Positions 1 through 8,181 of a stretch of 64,000 nucleotides of DNA are shown piece after piece. The notes under the pieces are model-generated. The model ran no database searches, was not told where the DNA came from, and was given only the letters and a program-made list of their open reading frames with translations. The translations under genes and the position numbers were made by a program. The stretch comes from Rhodococcus sp. OK519 (lineage in GTDB: Bacteria > Actinomycetota > Actinomycetes > Mycobacteriales > Mycobacteriaceae), in contig NZ_QAOW01000001.1 in NCBI RefSeq assembly GCF_003051005.1, positions 186,001-250,000 on the forward strand, given 5' to 3'. Within the stretch, counting starts at the first letter, position 1. Each line of letters starts with the position of its first letter.

Positions 1-291
1 GGCGATCTGCATGAAGTCCGGGACGGCATCGCCGCGGAGTTCCGCGTCGGCGATCTTGAGGTGCATCGCCATGATGTAGGCGCCGAGTCCGAAGAACACG
101 CCCTGGCCCAGCGTGAGCATTCCGCCACGGCCCCAGGCCAATCCGATGCCGACGGCAACGATAGCGAAGCACAGGAACTTGGCGAGCAGGTTGAGCCGGA
201 AGTCCGACAGCATGGCGGGTGCCACACCGAAGAGTGCGACGGCGGCGATGGCGAATCCCACCCACGCCCGGTAGCGACTGAGCACGGTCAT
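1..291 (-). CDS. urtC: Urea ABC transporter permease UrtC (N-terminal part, cut by window edge)
   Basis: Only the first 97 codons are present. The ATG at 291 overlaps the urtB stop codon (ATGA), so the two are translationally coupled. Residues 10-50 are hydrophobic and lead into [19 protein letters not shown] (residues 55-72), the signature of LivM/UrtC branched-chain-type permeases. UrtC pairs with UrtB in the membrane to form the urea channel. The ATPases UrtD and UrtE are expected just beyond the left edge. The family call is firm, and the urea substrate is inferred from the operon and from UrtA. Confidence 0.9.
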   Translation of the reverse strand, partial: MTVLSRYRAWVGFAIAAVALFGVAPAMLSDFRLNLLAKFLCFAIVAVGIGLAWGRGGMLTLGQGVFFGLGAYIMAMHLKIADAELRGDAVPDFMQIA

Positions 292-1172
292 ACGAGGCTC
301 CTAGTCTTGGCCACGAACAGCCCCTGCGGGCGGACCTGCAGAAAGACGACGATGAGTCCGAACACGATCACCTTCGCGATCGACGCGGTCGTGGAGTACT
401 CGATGAACGAGTTGAGGATGCCCAGGGCGAAGGCGGCCACCACCGCGCCCGACAGCCGGCCCAGACCGCCGATCACGACAACGAGGAAGGCGTCGATCAG
501 ATACGACTGGCCGATGGTCGGGCTCGTCGACCCGATCAGGGTCAGTGCCACACCCGCGACCCCGGCCAGCCCGGAGCCGATGAAGAACGTGGTCACATCG
601 GTTCGGCGCGAGGAGATTCCACTGGTCTCCGCGAGATCGCGGTTCTGCACCACCGCCCGGATCCGACGCCCCATGGACGTCTTGGCCAGCGCGAAGGACA
701 GGACCGCGACCGCCGCGATCGCGAGAACCAGGATGAAGATGCGGGTCTTGGGGACCACCGCACCGAGAATGTCCACGCCGCCCGAGAGCCACGACGGCGC
801 CACGACGTTGACGGCGGGAGCGCCGAAGATGTCGCGAGCGAGCTGCTGAAGCACCAGGCCCACACCGAAGGTCACCAGCAGGGTGTCCAGCGGGCGGTGA
901 TACATCCGCCGGATCAGCGTGGCTTCGAGGGCGACGCCCATCAGACCGCCCACCACGAAGCCGGCCACCAACGAGATCAGCAGTGATGATCCGGCGCTCG
1001 AAATCACCTGCTGCACCACATAGGCGGTGTAGGAACCGGCCATGATGAATTCGCCGTGGGCCATGTTGATCACGCCCATCTGACCGAAGGTCAGCGACAG
1101 GCCCAGTGCTGCCAGAAGTAGAATCGACCCGATACTCAGGCCTGTGAACAGCTGCCCGATCACGACATCCAT
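288..1172 (-). CDS. urtB: Urea ABC transporter permease UrtB
   Basis: A 294-residue polytopic membrane protein of the LivH/UrtB family. The conserved segment [19 protein letters not shown] lies near residues 30-48 and is typical of branched-chain amino-acid and urea permeases. A strong GAGGGAGGG ribosome site precedes the ATG at 1172. The gene sits 36 nt after urtA and overlaps urtC by 4 nt, so the three form one minus-strand operon. Length is normal for the family (about 290-300 residues without the extra N-terminal domain seen in some proteobacterial UrtB). Confidence 0.92.
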   Translation of the reverse strand: MDVVIGQLFTGLSIGSILLLAALGLSLTFGQMGVINMAHGEFIMAGSYTAYVVQQVISSAGSSLLISLVAGFVVGGLMGVALEATLIRRMYHRPLDTLLVTFGVGLVLQQLARDIFGAPAVNVVAPSWLSGGVDILGAVVPKTRIFILVLAIAAVAVLSFALAKTSMGRRIRAVVQNRDLAETSGISSRRTDVTTFFIGSGLAGVAGVALTLIGSTSPTIGQSYLIDAFLVVVIGGLGRLSGAVVAAFALGILNSFIEYSTTASIAKVIVFGLIVVFLQVRPQGLFVAKTRSLV

Positions 1173-1208
1173 CGGTGCTCGCCCTCCCTCGTCGTCGGTA
1201 TTCGCGAG

Positions 1209-2477
1209 CTAGCTGCCGGAACCGGAGAGGCTCTTCGCCCAGTCGTAGCTCTCGAGGTAAGGGTCCGGTTGGATCGGGCCGTCGGACTCCCAGACGGTGT
1301 AGATCAGTCCGTCACCGCGAATCTCGCCGATGCGAGCGGTCTTGGTGATGTGGTGGTTGTCGCCGTCGATCGTCACGAGACCCTCGGGCGCCTGGAAGGT
1401 GACGCCGTCGGCCGCGGCCTGGATATCGGCCACCCCGAACGAATTCGCCTTCTCCACAGTGTTCTTCCACAGGTAGACCGACGTGTACGCGGCTTCCATC
1501 GGGTCCGACGTGGGCTTGTTCGCGCCGTACTTCGCCTTGTAGGCGTCGACGAACTTCTTGTTCTCCGGGCTGTCTACGGTCTGGTAGTAGTTCCACGCCG
1601 TGAGCTGGCCGGCCACATTCTGCACCCCGATGCCGCCCACCTCCTCCTCGGCGATCGAGACCGAGACGACCGGCATGTCAGCGGCTTTGAGGCCCACGTT
1701 CGAGTACTCGCGGAAGAAGGCGACATTGGAGTCGCCGTTGAGGGTGTTGAACACGGCGTCGGCGTCGGCGGTGCGGACCTTGTTGACGATGGTCGAGAAG
1801 TCGGTGGAGCCGAGCGGCGTGTAGTCCTCACCCTTGATCTCGATGCCGTTCGCCGCCGCGTACGCCTTGATGATCCGGTTCGCGGTCTGTGGGAAGACGT
1901 AGTCGCTGCCCACCAGGTACAGCGACTTGACGCCCTTCTCCTTCAGGTAGTCGAGGGCGGGCACGATCTGCTGGTTCGTGGTGGCGCCCGTGTAGAAGAT
2001 GTTGGGGGAATCCTCGAGGCCCTCGTACTGGACCGGGTAGTACAGCAGGGAATTGTTGTCCTCGAACACCGGCAGCATCGCCTTGCGGCTCGACGACGTC
2101 CAGCCGCCGAAAACTGCTGCGACACAATCGCTGCTGATGAGCTTCTCTGCCTTCTCGGCGAACACCGTCGGCTCCGACGCGCCGTCCTCGGCGACGATCT
2201 GGATCTTCTTGCCGTTCACCCCGCCGGCGTTGTTGATCTCCTCCACCGCGAGTGCGATCGAATTGCGAACGGTGACCTCGCTGATCGCCATCGTGCCGGA
2301 CAGCGAGTTGAGCGAGCCGACCTTGACGGTGTCGCCCGAGGTGTCCACACAGGAGGCTGCGGACGTGGTACCGGTCGCCGAGCTGTCGGTGGCCTTGCTG
2401 CCGCAGCCGGTGAGGACCAGGCCGAGTGCCGCGAGGGCGGCCGGGGCGGTGAGTGCACGCTTCGAGAACGTGGGCAT
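1209..2477 (-). CDS. urtA: Urea ABC transporter substrate-binding lipoprotein UrtA
   Basis: A 422-residue binding protein. It starts with a type II signal peptide ending in the lipobox LTGC (Cys25), so it should be a lipid-anchored extracytoplasmic receptor. The mature part is a type-1 periplasmic-binding fold close to AmiC/UrtA, with segments such as [15 protein letters not shown] and [17 protein letters not shown]. It is the first gene of urtABC and a GGAAAGG ribosome site precedes it. Such operons are usually nitrogen-regulated (GlnR in actinobacteria). Only a weak candidate box is visible upstream. Confidence 0.93.
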   Translation of the reverse strand: MPTFSKRALTAPAALAALGLVLTGCGSKATDSSATGTTSAASCVDTSGDTVKVGSLNSLSGTMAISEVTVRNSIALAVEEINNAGGVNGKKIQIVAEDGASEPTVFAEKAEKLISSDCVAAVFGGWTSSSRKAMLPVFEDNNSLLYYPVQYEGLEDSPNIFYTGATTNQQIVPALDYLKEKGVKSLYLVGSDYVFPQTANRIIKAYAAANGIEIKGEDYTPLGSTDFSTIVNKVRTADADAVFNTLNGDSNVAFFREYSNVGLKAADMPVVSVSIAEEEVGGIGVQNVAGQLTAWNYYQTVDSPENKKFVDAYKAKYGANKPTSDPMEAAYTSVYLWKNTVEKANSFGVADIQAAADGVTFQAPEGLVTIDGDNHHITKTARIGEIRGDGLIYTVWESDGPIQPDPYLESYDWAKSLSGSGS

Positions 2478-2593
2478 GGACGAGCCTTTCCGTCGAGAGG
2501 AATGACGCTGAGCTGCGGAGAGGTACGTATACGACGCTGTATCCGTGATTCGAGACAGTAGGCGGAAGTTGTTGCGCCAGAATGTCTGTGGAT

Positions 2594-2614
2594 CACGAGT
2601 TCGTGTCGCGTATT
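2594..2614. promoter_or_regulatory. Palindrome in the urtA leader, possible regulator site
   Basis: The 213-nt gap between ramB and urtA holds a perfect palindrome CACGA-GT-TCGTG at 2594-2605. Read on the minus strand, 2614-2599 gives AATAC-N6-CGAAC, a weak match to the GlnR consensus (GTnAC-N6-GnAAC). A nitrogen regulator would make sense for a urea transporter, but the match is too loose to assign. Confidence 0.25.
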
Positions 2615-2690
2615 ACACGCACATGAACGGGAGCTCACGCGCCCTCGACGGAGAGGGTCGACTATCGGGGAAGGTGCAGGTGCAGGCGGG

Positions 2691-4100
2691 TCAGAGGATC
2701 GTGTACGGCGACACCGAGCTGCGATGCTCGTTGATGTCGAGTTCCTTGCCCAGGGGAGGGAAGGCGCGCTGCGGGCAGTTCATCCGCTCGCACACGCGGC
2801 AGCCGGCACCGATCGGGGTGGCGGTGCTGCCGCCGAGGTCGAGCCCGTCGGCGTACACGACGCGCGGGGCATGGCGCAGTTCGCAACCCAGGCCGATCGC
2901 GAACGTCTTGCCGGGCTGTCCGTACCGCTGCGCGCGCCGCTCCACCGTGCGGGCCACCCACAGGTAGTTGCGACCGTCGGGCATCTGCGCGATCTGCGTC
3001 ATGATCTTGCCCGGGTAGGCGAACGTCTCGTACACGTTCCACAGCGGGCACGTGCCGCCGCTCGACGAGAAGTGGAAACCGGTGGCGGACTGGCGCTTCG
3101 ACATGTTCCCGGCCCGGTCGACGCGAACGAACGACCACGGCACGCCGCGCTGCTTGGGGCGCTGCAGCGTCGAGAGGCGGTGGCAGATCGTCTCATAACT
3201 GATCGCGTAGAACGCCGACAGCCGCTCGATGTCGTAGCGGAAGTCCTCCGCGATCTCGTGGAACTGGCCGTACGGCAGCACCGTCGCCGCCGCGAAGTAG
3301 TTGGCCAGACCCAGCATCGCCAGCGAACGGGCCTCGTCGGAGGTGAAGTTGCCCTCGTCCACCAGCTTGCGGAGTAGGTCGCCGCACTCGAGGTACGCGA
3401 GTTCGGTCGCGAACTTGAACACCTGCTGCCCGCCGGACAGCGCAGGCGAGATCTCCAGCAACCGGGTCTCGGGGTCGTACCGGTGCAGGACGTTCTCACC
3501 CAGATCGATTCGCCGCACGATCTGGACGTCGTGCAGGTTCTCCAAGCGCCGCGCGATGCCGTCCGCGATGTCGCCGCGGTGGAAGCGCAGACGCGCGGTC
3601 AGGTCCTCGGCCGCGGTGTCGAGGTCGTGGATGTAATTCTGCCGCTGATAGAAGTAGTCGCGGACCTCCTCGTGCGGCATCGTGATCGACCCGCTGCCGC
3701 TGCCGTCGCTGAATCGGTCCTCGGTGGCCGCCGCCAGCTGAGCGGAGGTGTTGCGGAAGCGGCTGTGCATGTTGACCATCGCCTTCGCCAGCCCGGGGTG
3801 CGAGGACACCATCTCCGCGATCTCCTGCGCGTCCGCGTCGATCCCCATGTCCTTGTCGAGCGCGACCTCCCGCAACTCGGCGATCAGCCGGGTGTCGTCC
3901 TGCGACGAGAAGAACGTCGTGTCGACACCGAACACCTCGCTGATCCGCAGCAGCACCGGCACCGTCAGCGGGCGCACGTCGTGCTCGATCTGATTGAGGT
4001 AGCTGGCCGAGATGTCCAGCGTCTTGGCGAGCGCGGCCTGGCTCAGGCCGCGCTCGGTGCGGAGCTGTCGCAGACGGGCGCCGACGAAGGTCTTGGACAT
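2691..4100 (-). CDS. ramB: RamB-type transcriptional regulator of acetate/glyoxylate metabolism
   Basis: A 469-residue regulator with an N-terminal XRE helix-turn-helix (about residues 8-62; LRTERGLSQAALAKTLDISA). A middle region follows, related to the ImmA/IrrE type. The C-terminal domain belongs to the short-chain fatty-acyl regulator type and ends in a Cys-rich segment (GCRVCERMNCPQRAFPP). This architecture and length match RamB of Corynebacterium and Mycobacterium (Rv0465c). RamB controls isocitrate lyase, and aceA lies 1.7 kb away on the other strand, as icl1 does in M. tuberculosis. Autoregulation is likely through the inverted repeat just upstream (4118-4156). Confidence 0.9.
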   Translation of the reverse strand: MSKTFVGARLRQLRTERGLSQAALAKTLDISASYLNQIEHDVRPLTVPVLLRISEVFGVDTTFFSSQDDTRLIAELREVALDKDMGIDADAQEIAEMVSSHPGLAKAMVNMHSRFRNTSAQLAAATEDRFSDGSGSGSITMPHEEVRDYFYQRQNYIHDLDTAAEDLTARLRFHRGDIADGIARRLENLHDVQIVRRIDLGENVLHRYDPETRLLEISPALSGGQQVFKFATELAYLECGDLLRKLVDEGNFTSDEARSLAMLGLANYFAAATVLPYGQFHEIAEDFRYDIERLSAFYAISYETICHRLSTLQRPKQRGVPWSFVRVDRAGNMSKRQSATGFHFSSSGGTCPLWNVYETFAYPGKIMTQIAQMPDGRNYLWVARTVERRAQRYGQPGKTFAIGLGCELRHAPRVVYADGLDLGGSTATPIGAGCRVCERMNCPQRAFPPLGKELDINEHRSSVSPYTIL

Positions 4101-4463
4101 GCACGCCAGCGTACGAGCGACCTGCTAACCGTGCAAAGGATCGCATTAGCAGGTCGCCGATCGGAAGCCGCCGATAGCAGACCGATCGTGACGTTTCAGG
4201 AACAAGTCTTGACATCTCGGTGACGGTGACAAAAGCTGGGCGACAGTCATTGATCGATTGTGTAAAGCATTGGTTGCTAGGCAGTTTGGGGCGCGGGGCG
4301 AGGGCTCACGCGCCCTGAGCGAACAAGCGCGGGCCTCTCCGACGGATGGGGTCCCCGGACTCACGCCTGCCCTCCGAACTGGGCGTGGGCCGTCCTCAGT
4401 TCCGGGTGTCCACGGTCGGCGTCCGCCGGTCCGGCACGCGACCAGGAATCGTCAGAGGTCACG
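4101..4463. other. Intergenic region between ramB and an uncharacterised gene
   Basis: A 363-nt divergent region that should hold the ramB promoter and that of the gene at 4464. It contains the 11-bp inverted repeat at 4118-4156. A TTGACA at 4209-4214 could be a plus-strand -35 element, but no clear -10 follows. I see no convincing coding frame in it. Confidence 0.6.
4118..4156. promoter_or_regulatory. Perfect 11-bp inverted repeat upstream of ramB (candidate RamB operator)
   Basis: The arms are CGACCTGCTAA at 4118-4128 and TTAGCAGGTCG at 4146-4156, exact reverse complements, with a 17-nt spacer containing TGCAAAG. It lies 18 nt upstream of the ramB start codon. TGCAAA resembles the core of corynebacterial RamB boxes (TTTGCAAA), and the TTAGCA half recurs in the aceA leader (5618, 5664). 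Autoregulation is an inference. Confidence 0.5.
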
Positions 4464-5342
4464 ATGATCTTTACCTCGAAGCGCCGCGCACGCGCCGGAC
4501 TCCAACCATCGGTGCTCTTCGCGCGCGCCGATGCCGTCGCGCCCCCCGATACCGCAGCGCCCACCGATGCCGTAGCGCCCACCGATGCAGCGGAGTCCGT
4601 CCACCACGCGCTCGGGCCGGTCGAGGTCGCGACCTCTGTCGGTGGGGAGTCGAAGGACGCTGATCAAGTGGCAGTGACAGCCCGGTGGCTGGTCCTCACA
4701 ACCGACGTCACCCGCGGCTTCGCTCGCGCGCTTCTCCCGGAACCGTTCGCGCTGGCCGACCGGCCACAGCTCGCAGTGTGGATCGTCGAACCGCTGTCCG
4801 CCGACTCGACCGAGGTGGGCGTTCCGGTCGGTCGGTTGTTCGCGGGGATGTCGTGCAACTGCCTCTTGCCGGGGGAACAGGACGAGAGTGCGTACACGTC
4901 GGACTTCCTCGTGGGCGCGCCGATCGCGGACGGGGACCGCGACCCCTTCGCGTTGCCGGACCTGCCTCAGACGGCGCTGAGCCTGGTCAACGGGGTCGGC
5001 GGCATGGGCTTCTCGATTCCCCCGGTCGACGGCGGGGGCAGGGGAGTGGTGGGCCGCGTCGAGCTGTCGGACAGTGGCTCCGGCGAGGTCCAGTTGACGC
5101 CGGACTGGATGGCCTGCCAATCCTGGCGCCCGGACCTCGTGGGCGCATCTGGAGACGCCCCCGGGGGGCCCGACCTCGTCCATACGCAGTGGGACGTGAC
5201 GCGGTTGTCGCCGATCGTCACGGGTTCGGCCGTCGTCGAGTGCGCCGAGTTCGGGCCGCACTCGTACGACCTGTCGGGGTCCGCGGCCGCGTTGGACGCG
5301 CGCTACGGCTTCGCCCGCGTCGCGATTCTCGGCCGGCAGTAG
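4464..5342 (+). CDS. Uncharacterised protein with N-terminal Ala/Pro/Thr/Asp repeats
   Basis: A 292-residue protein that I do not recognise. An AGAGG ribosome site lies 5 nt before the ATG and GC3 is high, which supports this strand. After a basic N-terminus comes a low-complexity stretch built on an 18-bp repeat encoding APTDAV (about residues 28-42). The rest shows no signal peptide and no membrane helix. The middle has short conserved-looking patches (VTARWLVLTTDVTRGFARA, GRLFAGMSCNCLLPG). The gene stands alone between ramB and aceA, and a hairpin follows at 5352-5373. No function is suggested. Confidence 0.55.
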   Translation: MIFTSKRRARAGLQPSVLFARADAVAPPDTAAPTDAVAPTDAAESVHHALGPVEVATSVGGESKDADQVAVTARWLVLTTDVTRGFARALLPEPFALADRPQLAVWIVEPLSADSTEVGVPVGRLFAGMSCNCLLPGEQDESAYTSDFLVGAPIADGDRDPFALPDLPQTALSLVNGVGGMGFSIPPVDGGGRGVVGRVELSDSGSGEVQLTPDWMACQSWRPDLVGASGDAPGGPDLVHTQWDVTRLSPIVTGSAVVECAEFGPHSYDLSGSAAALDARYGFARVAILGRQ

Positions 5343-5351
5343 GCGCTTGTG

Positions 5352-5373
5352 CCCGAGGCGCGGAGCGCTCGGG
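5352..5373 (+). terminator. Hairpin after the gene at 4464
   Basis: CCCGAG at 5352 and GCGCTCGGG at 5365-5373 form a GC stem with one bulged G and a GGA loop, starting 9 nt after the stop codon. There is no clear T-run. Confidence 0.45.
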
Positions 5374-5428
5374 GTATCTGTGACCCCAATTCCGGAGTGT
5401 TCCACTGTGCGGAACGAATGCCGGTCCT

Positions 5429-5444
5429 TGTGATTGCCCTCACA
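5429..5444. promoter_or_regulatory. Perfect CRP/GlxR-type site upstream of aceA
   Basis: The sequence TGTGATTGCCCTCACA matches TGTGA-N6-TCACA with no mismatch. It lies 345 bp upstream of the aceA start. In related actinobacteria CRP (Rv3676) or GlxR binds this consensus, and GlxR is known to act on glyoxylate-cycle genes. Confidence 0.6.
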
Positions 5445-5789
5445 GTCGCACCCTCCCGGCGGTGAGGGCTGTCGGCGCGGGCCTCGTGCGCGTGTCCGAT
5501 TTCACTCCCTGGGGGTCGTGTCCGGTTCCCCGGCGAATGTCGAGGTAGAGGCCTACTTGCGGGTAACTTTCATTGCTACTGACGGGTAACCCAAGCAACT
5601 GCTTGGCTGTATGGAAATTAGCAAGCTTCGCAGACTGATATGAAAAGCTAGCGAAGATTGGCATTAGCAACAGGTAGACGGCTGTTTTTCTCTGTGCCAT
5701 TGTCGGTTTGTACATCCGAACGGCCTGGCAACGATGTGAAGCAGTACATCCGTACCGGTCGCAGCAGCAGAGAAGAAGTGGAGCTTTCG

Positions 5790-7079
5790 ATGTCGACCAC
5801 CGGCACCCCGAGGACCGCAGAGCAGATCCAGCAGGATTGGGACACCAACCCCCGTTGGAAGGGCGTCACGCGCAACTACACCGCGGAGCAGGTCGTCAAG
5901 CTCCAGGGCACGGTGGTCGAAGAGGCCACTCTCGCCCGCCGCGGTTCGGAGATCCTCTGGGATCTCGTCAACAACGAGGACTACATCAACTCGCTCGGTG
6001 CGCTCACCGGCAACCAGGCCGTCCAGCAGGTCCGCGCGGGCCTCAAGGCGATCTACCTCTCCGGCTGGCAGGTCGCCGGCGACGCCAACCTGTCCGGCCA
6101 CACCTACCCGGACCAGAGCCTCTACCCGGCCAACTCCGTCCCGCAGGTCGTGCGTCGTATCAACAACGCGCTTCTGCGTGCCGACGAGATCGCCAAGGTC
6201 GAGGGCGACACGTCCGTCGACAACTGGCTCGCTCCGATCGTCGCCGACGGTGAGGCCGGCTTCGGTGGCGCGCTCAACGTCTACGAGCTGCAGAAGGCCA
6301 TGATCGCGTCCGGCGTCGCCGGTTCGCACTGGGAGGACCAGCTCGCGTCGGAGAAGAAGTGCGGCCACCTCGGTGGCAAGGTGCTCATCCCGACGCAGCA
6401 GCACATCCGCACCCTGACCTCGGCTCGCCTCGCGGCCGACGTCGCCGACGTCCCGACCGTCGTCATCGCCCGCACCGACGCCGAGGCCGCCACGCTGCTG
6501 ACCTCCGACGTCGACGAGCGCGACCGCGAGTTCCTCGACGGCACCCGTACCGCCGAGGGCTTCTACGGCGTCAAGAACGGCATCGAGCCCTGCATCGCTC
6601 GCGCCAAGGCCTACGCCCCCTACTCCGACCTCATCTGGATGGAGACCGGCGTTCCGGACCTCGAGGTCGCCAAGAAGTTCGCCGAGGCCGTCCGCAGCGA
6701 GTTCCCGGACCAGCTGCTGGCCTACAACTGCTCCCCGTCCTTCAACTGGAAGGCGCACCTGGACGACGCGACCATCGCGAAGTTCCAGAAGGAGCTCGGC
6801 GCGATGGGCTTCAAGTTCCAGTTCATCACCCTCGCCGGCTTCCACTCGCTCAACTACGGCATGTTCGACCTGGCGCACGGCTACGCCCGCGAGGGCATGA
6901 CCGCCTTCGTCGACCTGCAGGAGCGCGAGTTCAAGGCCGCCGAGGAGCGTGGCTTCACCGCCATCAAGCACCAGCGTGAGGTCGGCGCCGGCTACTTCGA
7001 CCGCATCGCCACCACCGTCGACCCCAACACCTCCACGGCTGCCCTCAAGGGCTCCACCGAAGAGGGCCAGTTCCACTAG
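5790..7079 (+). CDS. aceA: Isocitrate lyase
   Basis: A 429-residue protein that cleaves isocitrate to succinate and glyoxylate, the first step of the glyoxylate shunt used on acetate and fatty acids. The catalytic signature KKCGH is at residues 189-193 with Cys191, the same number as in M. tuberculosis Icl1. Its length is also within a residue or so of Icl1. I chose the ATG at 5790 because [12 protein letters not shown] is the usual N-terminus and a GGAG precedes it; the frame is open further upstream but not conserved. The gene is flanked by ramB and fadB2, as in M. tuberculosis. Confidence 0.97.
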   Translation: MSTTGTPRTAEQIQQDWDTNPRWKGVTRNYTAEQVVKLQGTVVEEATLARRGSEILWDLVNNEDYINSLGALTGNQAVQQVRAGLKAIYLSGWQVAGDANLSGHTYPDQSLYPANSVPQVVRRINNALLRADEIAKVEGDTSVDNWLAPIVADGEAGFGGALNVYELQKAMIASGVAGSHWEDQLASEKKCGHLGGKVLIPTQQHIRTLTSARLAADVADVPTVVIARTDAEAATLLTSDVDERDREFLDGTRTAEGFYGVKNGIEPCIARAKAYAPYSDLIWMETGVPDLEVAKKFAEAVRSEFPDQLLAYNCSPSFNWKAHLDDATIAKFQKELGAMGFKFQFITLAGFHSLNYGMFDLAHGYAREGMTAFVDLQEREFKAAEERGFTAIKHQREVGAGYFDRIATTVDPNTSTAALKGSTEEGQFH

Positions 7080-7093
7080 GCCTCTCGAACTCT

Positions 7094-7135
7094 CGGGAGG
7101 GATCGACGGGGTGTCCTCCACGCCGATCCCTCCCG
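7094..7135 (+). terminator. Stem-loop between aceA and fadB2
   Basis: A perfect 12-bp stem: CGGGAGGGATCG at 7094-7105 with CGATCCCTCCCG at 7124-7135, and an 18-nt loop. It starts 15 nt after the aceA stop and has no T-run. It could end or partly attenuate aceA transcription before fadB2. Confidence 0.6.
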
Positions 7136-7169
7136 GGAATCCGACCTCCACTTCCGAAAAGGAGCTGAC

Positions 7170-8066
7170 GTGACCAGCGAAAAGATTCAGCGCGTCGGCG
7201 TGATCGGCGCCGGCATCATGGGTTCCGGAATCGCCGAGGTGTGCGCCCGTGCACACGTCGACGTGCTGGTGTTCGAGCCGAGCCGCGAACTCGCGGCGGC
7301 AGGACGCTCGCGCATCCTGCGCTCGCTCGATCGCGGAGTGAGCAGTGGCAAGATCACCGAACGTGAGCGGGAGCAGGCCGCCTGGCGGCTGCGCTTCACC
7401 TCCGATCTCGGTGACTTCGCCGACCGGCAGCTCGTAGTGGAGGCCGTCGTCGAGGACGAGAAGATCAAGAGTGAGATCTTCACCGAACTCGACTCGATCG
7501 TGACGGATCCGGACGCGGTGCTCGCATCGAACACGTCCTCGATCCCGATCATGAAGCTGGGCATTTCGACCAACGCTCCTGAGCGTGTGATCGGTATGCA
7601 CTTCTTCAATCCGGTTCCCGTCCTCCCACTCGTCGAACTGGTCACCACGCTCAAGACCAGTCCTGCGGTGTCGGAGCGTGCGGAAGCATTCGCGAGTGAG
7701 GTGCTCGGCAAGCAGGTAGTGCGTTCGGCGGACCGTTCCGGTTTCGTCGTCAACGCCCTCCTTGTGCCGTACCTCCTCTCCGCGATCCGCATGGTGGAGT
7801 CGGGCTTCGCAACCAAGGAAGACGTCGACAAGGCGATGGTGCTCGGATGTGCGCACCCGATGGGTCCGCTCGCGCTGACCGATCTGGTGGGACTTGACAC
7901 CGTCAAGTCGATCGCCGACTCGATGTACGAGGAGTTCAAGGAGCCGCTGTACTCGGCCCCGCCACTGCTGCTGCGGATGGTCGAGGCAGGGCTCGTCGGC
8001 AAGAAGTCCGGTGCTGGCTTCTACGAATATGCCGACAACGGCCGTGCCGCCAAGAAGGCAAGCTAG
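7170..8066 (+). CDS. fadB2: 3-hydroxybutyryl-CoA dehydrogenase
   Basis: A 298-residue NAD-dependent enzyme that oxidises 3-hydroxyacyl-CoA, mainly 3-hydroxybutyryl-CoA. The Rossmann motif GVIGAGIMGSGIAE is at residues 10-23. The catalytic His sits in GMHFFNPVPVLPLVELV, and the C-terminal dimerisation domain contains DLVGLDTVKSI. The start is GTG with GGAG 5 nt upstream. It lies 90 nt after aceA, as icl1-fadB2 do in M. tuberculosis, so fatty-acid oxidation and the glyoxylate shunt are probably expressed together, subject to the hairpin between them. Confidence 0.94.
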   Translation: MTSEKIQRVGVIGAGIMGSGIAEVCARAHVDVLVFEPSRELAAAGRSRILRSLDRGVSSGKITEREREQAAWRLRFTSDLGDFADRQLVVEAVVEDEKIKSEIFTELDSIVTDPDAVLASNTSSIPIMKLGISTNAPERVIGMHFFNPVPVLPLVELVTTLKTSPAVSERAEAFASEVLGKQVVRSADRSGFVVNALLVPYLLSAIRMVESGFATKEDVDKAMVLGCAHPMGPLALTDLVGLDTVKSIADSMYEEFKEPLYSAPPLLLRMVEAGLVGKKSGAGFYEYADNGRAAKKAS

Positions 8067-8100
8067 ACAGAACTTTACGGCAACACCAGCCAGCTTCTCG

Positions 8101-8152
8101 GCGCCCGTGTGGCTTCTCCGCATCCTCGGCAGCGGACAGGGCACACGGGCGC
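8101..8152 (+). promoter_or_regulatory. 11-bp stem-loop in the metE leader
   Basis: GCGCCCGTGTG at 8101-8111 pairs exactly with CACACGGGCGC at 8142-8152 across a 30-nt loop. The structure ends 29 nt before the metE start codon. It may be a terminator for fadB2 or a regulatory element of metE. I could not match it to cobalamin or SAM riboswitch consensus. Confidence 0.5.
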
Positions 8153-8181
8153 GAGGCGCTTGAAGGGAAAGGTCGATCCGC

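Larger units (their letters stand above)
5343..5789 (+). other. Long aceA upstream region
   Basis: A 447-nt region, AT-rich from about 5570 to 5720 in contrast to its surroundings. It holds the terminator at 5352, a perfect CRP-like site at 5429-5444, a palindrome CCAAGCA-AC-TGCTTGG at 5591-5606, two TTAGCAA copies at 5618-5624 and 5664-5670, and GCTAGC at 5647-5652. It fits a heavily regulated carbon-source promoter. No credible gene is visible in it. Confidence 0.6.

Noticed and set aside
2599-2614. GlnR box in the urtA leader
   Set aside because: Several mismatches to the consensus in both halves. It is listed only as a low-confidence site.
4452-5405. A minus-strand frame with repeated Gly-Ile-Gly-Gly-Arg units
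   Set aside because: The repeat is the mirror of the 18-bp repeat in the plus-strand gene at 4464, which has better codon use and a ribosome site.
5440-5715. A 91-codon minus-strand frame in the aceA upstream region
   Set aside because: It lies in an AT-rich regulatory segment, has no ribosome site and no recognisable protein.
8067-8181. Cobalamin or SAM riboswitch before metE
   Set aside because: Only 115 nt are available and neither the B12-box nor SAM-IV core could be found. Only a simple stem-loop is clear.
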